From NCBI GenBank assembly GCA_040905185.1, contig JBBDRZ010000007.1, positions 372,001 through 436,000 on the forward strand: a DNA stretch of 64,000 bases, read 5' to 3'. The notes beneath the pieces are model-generated. The model was not told the origin of the DNA. It ran no database searches and saw only the letters and a program-made list of their open reading frames with translations. Both the position numbers and the translations under genes were made by a program. Within the stretch, counting starts at the first letter, position 1, and each line of letters begins with the position of its first letter. This DNA comes from DASTEQ01 sp040905185. GTDB lineage: Bacteria; Chloroflexota; Limnocylindria; QHBO01. Below, piece by piece: positions 60,630 through 64,000 of the stretch.

Positions 60630-60768
60630 CTATTCGGTGAATGAGGTCTCGTTGACGACCTTGCCGGAGCGGTCGTAGGTGCGCCAGGTGCCAACCTGCT
60701 TTCGACGATCGAATTTGCCGCTGCGCATCAGAGAGCCATCGGTCCGATAGAAGGACCAGGCGCCGGCC
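60630..60768 (-). pseudogene. 3' fragment of a MORN/YwqK-like gene
   Basis: Reading the minus strand, about 40 codons (AWSFYRTDGSLMRSG, QVGTWRTYDRSGKVV) closely match the gene at 49214-49450, ending at TAG 60632-60630. No start codon or 5' half exists. The DNA identity across about 115 bases indicates recent duplication. Confidence 0.8.
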
Positions 60769-60802
60769 GTAGAGGAGCCGAGGAGCGTGTTTTTGTCTGC
60801 CC

Positions 60803-61873
60803 TCAGCGCACGGAGGCGAGCGGCTGCTTTGCCAGGTTGGTGACGCGCCGGTCGATGAGGCGGCTCAGGAGCTGAGGGTCGGCCGCAACCAGGTCGCGCA
60901 GGAGGCGGACCAGCTCAGGGTCGAACTGTCGGCCGGCGTGCCGCTGAAGCTCGGCCACGGCCCACTCGACGCTGCGCGCCGGCTTGTATGGCCGACGACT
61001 GGTGATGGCGTCGAACGCATCCACGACGCGGACGATCCGAGCCTCGAGCGGGATGCGGTCGCCCTTCAGTCCATCGGGATAACCACTCCCGTCTAGGTTC
61101 TCGTGGTGCCAGCGCGCGATGCGCCGCGCGCTCTCGAAGCCAACGCCCTGGGACAGGATCGCCTCCCCGAAGATCGGGTGCTGGCGCATGAGTGCCCATT
61201 CGTCGTCGGTGAGCGGGCCGGGCTTGAGCAGGAGGGCGTCTGGAATGTGCAGCTTGCCAACGTCATGGAGCATCGCGCTCCAGCCGATGTTCGCCGCATC
61301 TTCCGGGCCGAGGCCGGCGGCGGTCGCCACCTCCTCGGCGAGCAGCTGAACGCGGACGATGTGATCGCCGGTGTCGGAATCCTTGGCCTCCGCTCCCCGG
61401 GCCAGGGCCACCATGCCGTCCCGCTCGCGCTGTGCGATTTCGATGGCAGCGGTCCGCCAGCCGAGGGCCGCCTGTCGGGCGCGGTCAAACAGGACCCCGG
61501 TGATCGTGCCGACGGCCACGAACATCACGGCACGGATGAGCCAGGCATCGACCTGCTCGGTCCCGCCCGGCAGCCTCAGCCAGAAGGCCAGCGGACCGAG
61601 CAGCACCGACACCGCCAGGCTCACCGGCAACGCCCCGCGCCAGCCGTAGGCGTAGGCCGCGATGAGGATGGGCAGATAGCCCAGGTGGTTCAGCGGGTTT
61701 GGCGAACCGCCCGTCAAGCGGACCGCGGCGAACGCAACAAGGGCCGTGATAGGGATCAGCGCTCCGGCGGCGAGCGCCTGCCAGCTGGTGCGGGCCCCAC
61801 GCCCGAGGCCGGACTTGGCCGACAGGACCTGCGCGAGTTCGCGGGTGGCGGCCCGTCTCCCTTCGAGGGTCAC
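60803..61873 (-). CDS. Membrane HD-GYP domain phosphodiesterase
   Basis: A 356-residue protein with GTG start. Four or so transmembrane helices (about 30-140) form an MASE-like sensor. The cytoplasmic HD-GYP domain has MLHDVGKLHIPD and HHENLDGSGYPDGLKG with all metal ligands, so it should hydrolyse cyclic di-GMP. No diguanylate cyclase lies nearby in the window. Transcribed alone or with the cupin gene downstream of merB-like. Confidence 0.87.
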   Translation of the reverse strand: MTLEGRRAATRELAQVLSAKSGLGRGARTSWQALAAGALIPITALVAFAAVRLTGGSPNPLNHLGYLPILIAAYAYGWRGALPVSLAVSVLLGPLAFWLRLPGGTEQVDAWLIRAVMFVAVGTITGVLFDRARQAALGWRTAAIEIAQRERDGMVALARGAEAKDSDTGDHIVRVQLLAEEVATAAGLGPEDAANIGWSAMLHDVGKLHIPDALLLKPGPLTDDEWALMRQHPIFGEAILSQGVGFESARRIARWHHENLDGSGYPDGLKGDRIPLEARIVRVVDAFDAITSRRPYKPARSVEWAVAELQRHAGRQFDPELVRLLRDLVAADPQLLSRLIDRRVTNLAKQPLASVR

Positions 61874-61945
61874 CGGAGCATTGTCGCGCGAGCACCTGTG
61901 CTGGCCTAGCCGCCGTAGGTCCCATGGCTCGGCGGTACCAGCGTC

Positions 61946-62302
61946 CTAGATGCGCTCTTTCACCGCGGTCAGCTCGCCGCCCGCATTGCCGGTGTTGACG
62001 GTCCCGGCAGGCTCGATCAGAAGAACCTCTACCGCGGAGTCGGCACGGGGGCGATGCTCGACTCCCTTCGGCACGACGAACAGCTCGCCGGGGCCGAGCT
62101 CAACCTCGCCGTCCCGCATCTGGATGGCCAGTCGACCCTTGAGGACCAGGAAGAACTCGTCGGTGTCGGCGTGCTCGTGCCACACGAACTCACCCTGCGC
62201 CTTGGCGACCTGGATGTCGTAGTCATTGAGTTTGGCGACGATCTTGGGGCTCCAGAGGTCGTCAAAGAGCGCGAGTTTCTCGTCAAGGTTGACCTTGTTC
62301 AT
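61946..62302 (-). CDS. Cupin-domain protein
   Basis: A 118-residue single-domain cupin. Metal-binding histidines appear in VWHEHADTDEFFLVLKG (motif 1) and in GVEHRPRAD (motif 2). Small cupins of this type are enzymes or ligand sensors of unknown substrate. It lies 24 bases downstream of the organomercurial-lyase homologue and probably shares its transcript. Confidence 0.82.
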   Translation of the reverse strand: MNKVNLDEKLALFDDLWSPKIVAKLNDYDIQVAKAQGEFVWHEHADTDEFFLVLKGRLAIQMRDGEVELGPGELFVVPKGVEHRPRADSAVEVLLIEPAGTVNTGNAGGELTAVKERI

Positions 62303-62326
62303 CGGACCTCCTCCTCGGTCAACGGT

Positions 62327-63007
62327 TCACAACTGCCAGTACTCGCTCGTGAGGCCCATGGCGGCGAAGTGGTCGAGCAGCTCCTGCTTCGCGGGGCGCG
62401 CGTAGTCGAGGGCCAGCTTGCGGGCGTAGATCGGGATGCTCAGGGCATGGACCTGATCGGGCGTCAGCGATGCGGCGGCTTGGGCCGGGGCACCCAGGTC
62501 TGAGGCGTCGCGATGCTCCGGGGACGCAAAGAACACCATCGTGTTCGAGCAGGTGGTGATGATGTCCTCCCACCATTGGGTGGGGCGCAGGGCGAGGTAG
62601 ACCAGCGCGTCGCGGGGCGCGACGTGGGCGGCGCGCCCATCGGTCATCTGGATCTCGATGGGTGCCGCGCAGTGGTGGCAGAACGAGTCGACCCGGACGT
62701 CGTCACCGAGCATGGCGTGGAAGGCGATGGCGTCCCACGAGCAGTTCGCGAAGTATTGGCGGTCGCGGACGGTGACGCGGAAGGGCGTGGCGACTGCCGA
62801 GAACGGGAAGGCCATCAGGATGCGGGCCGTGCCCTTCACCAGGGCGATGTGGCGGGCCGCTTCCAGCGTGCGCAGCACCTCGGTCGCGTCGTCCCGCGAC
62901 AGGGAGAACGCCGTCATCACCTGCTCCACGACCGGCGGGGCTGCATGGTCCACGAACTGATCGAAGATGAACTTGCGCACGCGTTGGGGAAGCAGGTCGT
63001 CGCTCAT
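62327..63007 (-). CDS. Organomercurial lyase (MerB)-family protein
   Basis: A 226-residue protein with an N-terminal helical/winged domain and a MerB-like C-terminus. The catalytic residues Cys and Asp appear in ANCSWDAI, and the second essential cysteine in TTCSNTMVFFAS, as in Cys96, Asp99 and Cys159 of MerB. An extra CHHC lies between. No mercuric reductase or MerR gene is nearby, so a role other than mercury detoxification is possible. ATG 63007 overlaps the TGA of methyltransferase relic F (ATGA), indicating translational coupling to it. Confidence 0.78.
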   Translation of the reverse strand: MSDDLLPQRVRKFIFDQFVDHAAPPVVEQVMTAFSLSRDDATEVLRTLEAARHIALVKGTARILMAFPFSAVATPFRVTVRDRQYFANCSWDAIAFHAMLGDDVRVDSFCHHCAAPIEIQMTDGRAAHVAPRDALVYLALRPTQWWEDIITTCSNTMVFFASPEHRDASDLGAPAQAAASLTPDQVHALSIPIYARKLALDYARPAKQELLDHFAAMGLTSEYWQL

Positions 63008-63129
63008 CGCGAGGCGGCCACGAACGGGGGGTCGAGGTAGATCAGGTCGACGCTGGCGTCGGGCAGGTAGCGGCGCAGGATGTCGAGGTTGTCGCCGTAG
63101 AACAGGACGCTGGTGGCGAGCTCGGTCAT
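63004..63129 (-). pseudogene. Methyltransferase 5' relic F (41 codons), upstream ORF of the merB-like gene
   Basis: It begins MTELATSVLFYGD, stays close to consensus up to YLDPPF, and ends in VAASR and TGA. The stop overlaps the start of the MerB-family gene, so the relic acts as a short leader ORF. The break lies exactly after the motif IV DPPF. Confidence 0.85.
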
Positions 63130-63205
63130 CGGTCCCCCCGCGTGGGCCTGCGGGTTTTGTGGGGAGAGCCTAGCAGCGGGGGCAAGGCATCGGCTAGTAA
63201 TCGGG
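63130..63205 (-). promoter_or_regulatory. Repeated leader F
   Basis: It contains all leader elements: TAGGCT (complement of 63167-63172), CCCGC, GCGGGGGG and ATG spacing as in leader A, plus the conserved CTTGCCCCCGCTGC block. It abuts a DUF4160/DUF2442 pair transcribed the other way. Confidence 0.75.
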
Positions 63206-63235
63206 CGATCAGCGCGCGTGCGGACCATGGGCCGT

Positions 63236-63499
63236 GTGCCCGAGATCAGCCGGTTCCTCGGTATCGTGATCGCGATGCGTTACCGAGAACATGCTCCTCT
63301 TCATTTCCATGCAGCGTACGGCGGGCGGCGGGCGAGCTTTGCAATCGATCCGATTGTCGTCCTGAAGGGACGCTTGCCCGGTCGCGTGCTGGGACTGGTC
63401 GTGGAATGGGCCAGCGAGCATCAACCCGAACTCATCGAAAACTGGGGTCTCGCCGCGCGCAAGGAGACCCTCAGGCGGATCTCACCGCTCGAGGAGTAG
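63236..63499 (+). CDS. DUF4160 protein (putative toxin-like partner of DUF2442)
   Basis: An 87-residue protein. VPEISRFLGIVIAMRY and APLHFHAAYGG are the DUF4160 landmarks, as is LVVEWASEHQPELIENW. GTG 63236 gives the canonical N-terminus; ATG 63227 adds three residues. It is divergent from leader F. The DUF2442 partner starts 11 bases downstream. Confidence 0.82.
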   Translation: MPEISRFLGIVIAMRYREHAPLHFHAAYGGRRASFAIDPIVVLKGRLPGRVLGLVVEWASEHQPELIENWGLAARKETLRRISPLEE

Positions 63500-63509
63500 G
63501 ATCGGATGA

Positions 63510-64000
63510 ATGACGCTTCAGATCAGCTCCGTTGAGGTGCTACCAGGGTTTCGCGTGAGGCTCCGCCTGTCGGACGGTTCGTACGTCGAGCGGGGCCTCC
63601 GCCGCGTTATCAGTGGAGGTGTCTTTGAACCGCTTCGGCAGGATTACGACCTGTTCCGTCGGGTACGCGTGCGACGAGGAGTCCTGACCTGGCCGGGCGG
63701 CGTTGATCTCGATCCCGAGACGGTGATCTGGGGAGGCGCCCCGCCCGTTGATAACGTGCGCCCGGCGCCGTGGCTTGACGTGCGCGACCCGATCAGCGAT
63801 CCGGATCCGGACAGCACGATCCGTGCCCGCGTCGCCCAGGTCGAGAACGACTGGCTGGTCGTCACCCTGGAGAGCGGAGAGACCCTCCGCGTTCCGCTCT
63901 CCTGGTTCCCGACGTTGGTGGCGGCGACGCCGGAGCAGCGGCAGCGATCAAGACTCTTCGGTCAGGGCGTCGGGATCCGGTGGGATGAACTTGACGAGGA
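63510..64000 (+). CDS. Protein with two tandem DUF2442 domains, 3' end outside window
   Basis: ATG 63510 opens a frame that stays open to the window end (163 codons seen). The first domain (RVRLRLSDGSYVERGL, GGVDLDPETVIWGG) resembles the DUF2442 at 53622; a linker of about 30 residues leads to a second, different DUF2442 (LVVTLESGETLRVPLSWFP, GVGIRWDELDE) resembling the relic at 51122. A fusion of two antitoxin-like domains in one gene is unusual. Confidence 0.75.
   Translation, partial: MTLQISSVEVLPGFRVRLRLSDGSYVERGLRRVISGGVFEPLRQDYDLFRRVRVRRGVLTWPGGVDLDPETVIWGGAPPVDNVRPAPWLDVRDPISDPDPDSTIRARVAQVENDWLVVTLESGETLRVPLSWFPTLVAATPEQRQRSRLFGQGVGIRWDELDE

Noticed and set aside
43630..63129. The MTELAT fragments as working DNA methyltransferases
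   Set aside because: All lack the SAM-binding and target-recognition regions, being 5 to 112 codons long. They are called relics.
43630..63205. Calling the array an integron
   Set aside because: No integron integrase or attC-type folded sites are visible, and the repeat is a promoter plus coding start in one orientation. The similarity is only in layout.

Overview
The window is GC-rich bacterial DNA with many GTG and TTG starts, 4-base gene overlaps and several apparently leaderless promoters. The gene mix (class II ribonucleotide reductase with an NrdR-like site, paired zinc-ribbon/cyclase/ATPase/TPR giants, a membrane-spanning BTAD regulator, DUF885 and AglEFGK-type genes) fits an uncultured Chloroflexota-like chromosome. 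That assignment is inference; no rRNA or tRNA gene was seen.

From 1 to about 38.4 kb the layout is ordinary chromosome. It holds a DUF885 protein and two MFS exporters, a short repeat patch (4.06-4.25 kb), an XRE-type regulator and acetyl-CoA synthetase. An alpha-glucoside ABC transporter (ATPase, binding protein, two permeases) faces two glycosidases and a nitrilase-family amidase. A tightly overlapping operon follows (DMT transporter, beta-propeller membrane protein, DUF971, patatin, PIG-L deacetylase), then two tandem cyclase/ATPase/TPR paralogues with a diaminopimelate decarboxylase. Next come Fn3-like surface proteins around an ECF sigma factor, an ArsR/ArsM arsenic module, a PEBP-family lipoprotein, and B12-dependent ribonucleotide reductase whose active-site cysteine is interrupted by a LAGLIDADG intein.

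From 38.4 kb the content becomes accessory. A TIR-domain protein is followed by a four-gene minus-strand operon resembling a defence island (winged helix, AlbA_2/Schlafen-like, DUF2075 helicase-like, possible nuclease). From 43.6 kb to the right end the region is littered with copies of one repeated element, always on the minus strand. The element is a short promoter/leader with a strong Shine-Dalgarno sequence, followed by the first codons (6 to about 95) of a beta-class DNA methyltransferase gene starting MTELAT. I count eleven loci, none with a complete methyltransferase. Small toxin-antitoxin modules (HepT-MntA, HicAB, BrnTA, three DUF4160/DUF2442 pairs) lie on the plus strand immediately upstream of six of these elements. 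Unrelated cargo genes (beta-helix protein, lipoprotein, sigma factor, PIN/hydrolase, organomercurial-lyase homologue, the defence operon) sit downstream, often joined to the base at the relic start codon. This looks like a decaying or actively recombining cassette array with no visible integrase, and it is the most unusual feature of the window.

Within the array is a second notable system: a membrane-spanning transcription factor (BTAD domain, one TM helix, solute-binding domain) divergent from a TolB-like lipoprotein. Four direct repeats at exact 11-base spacing lie between them, as expected for SARP binding sites.
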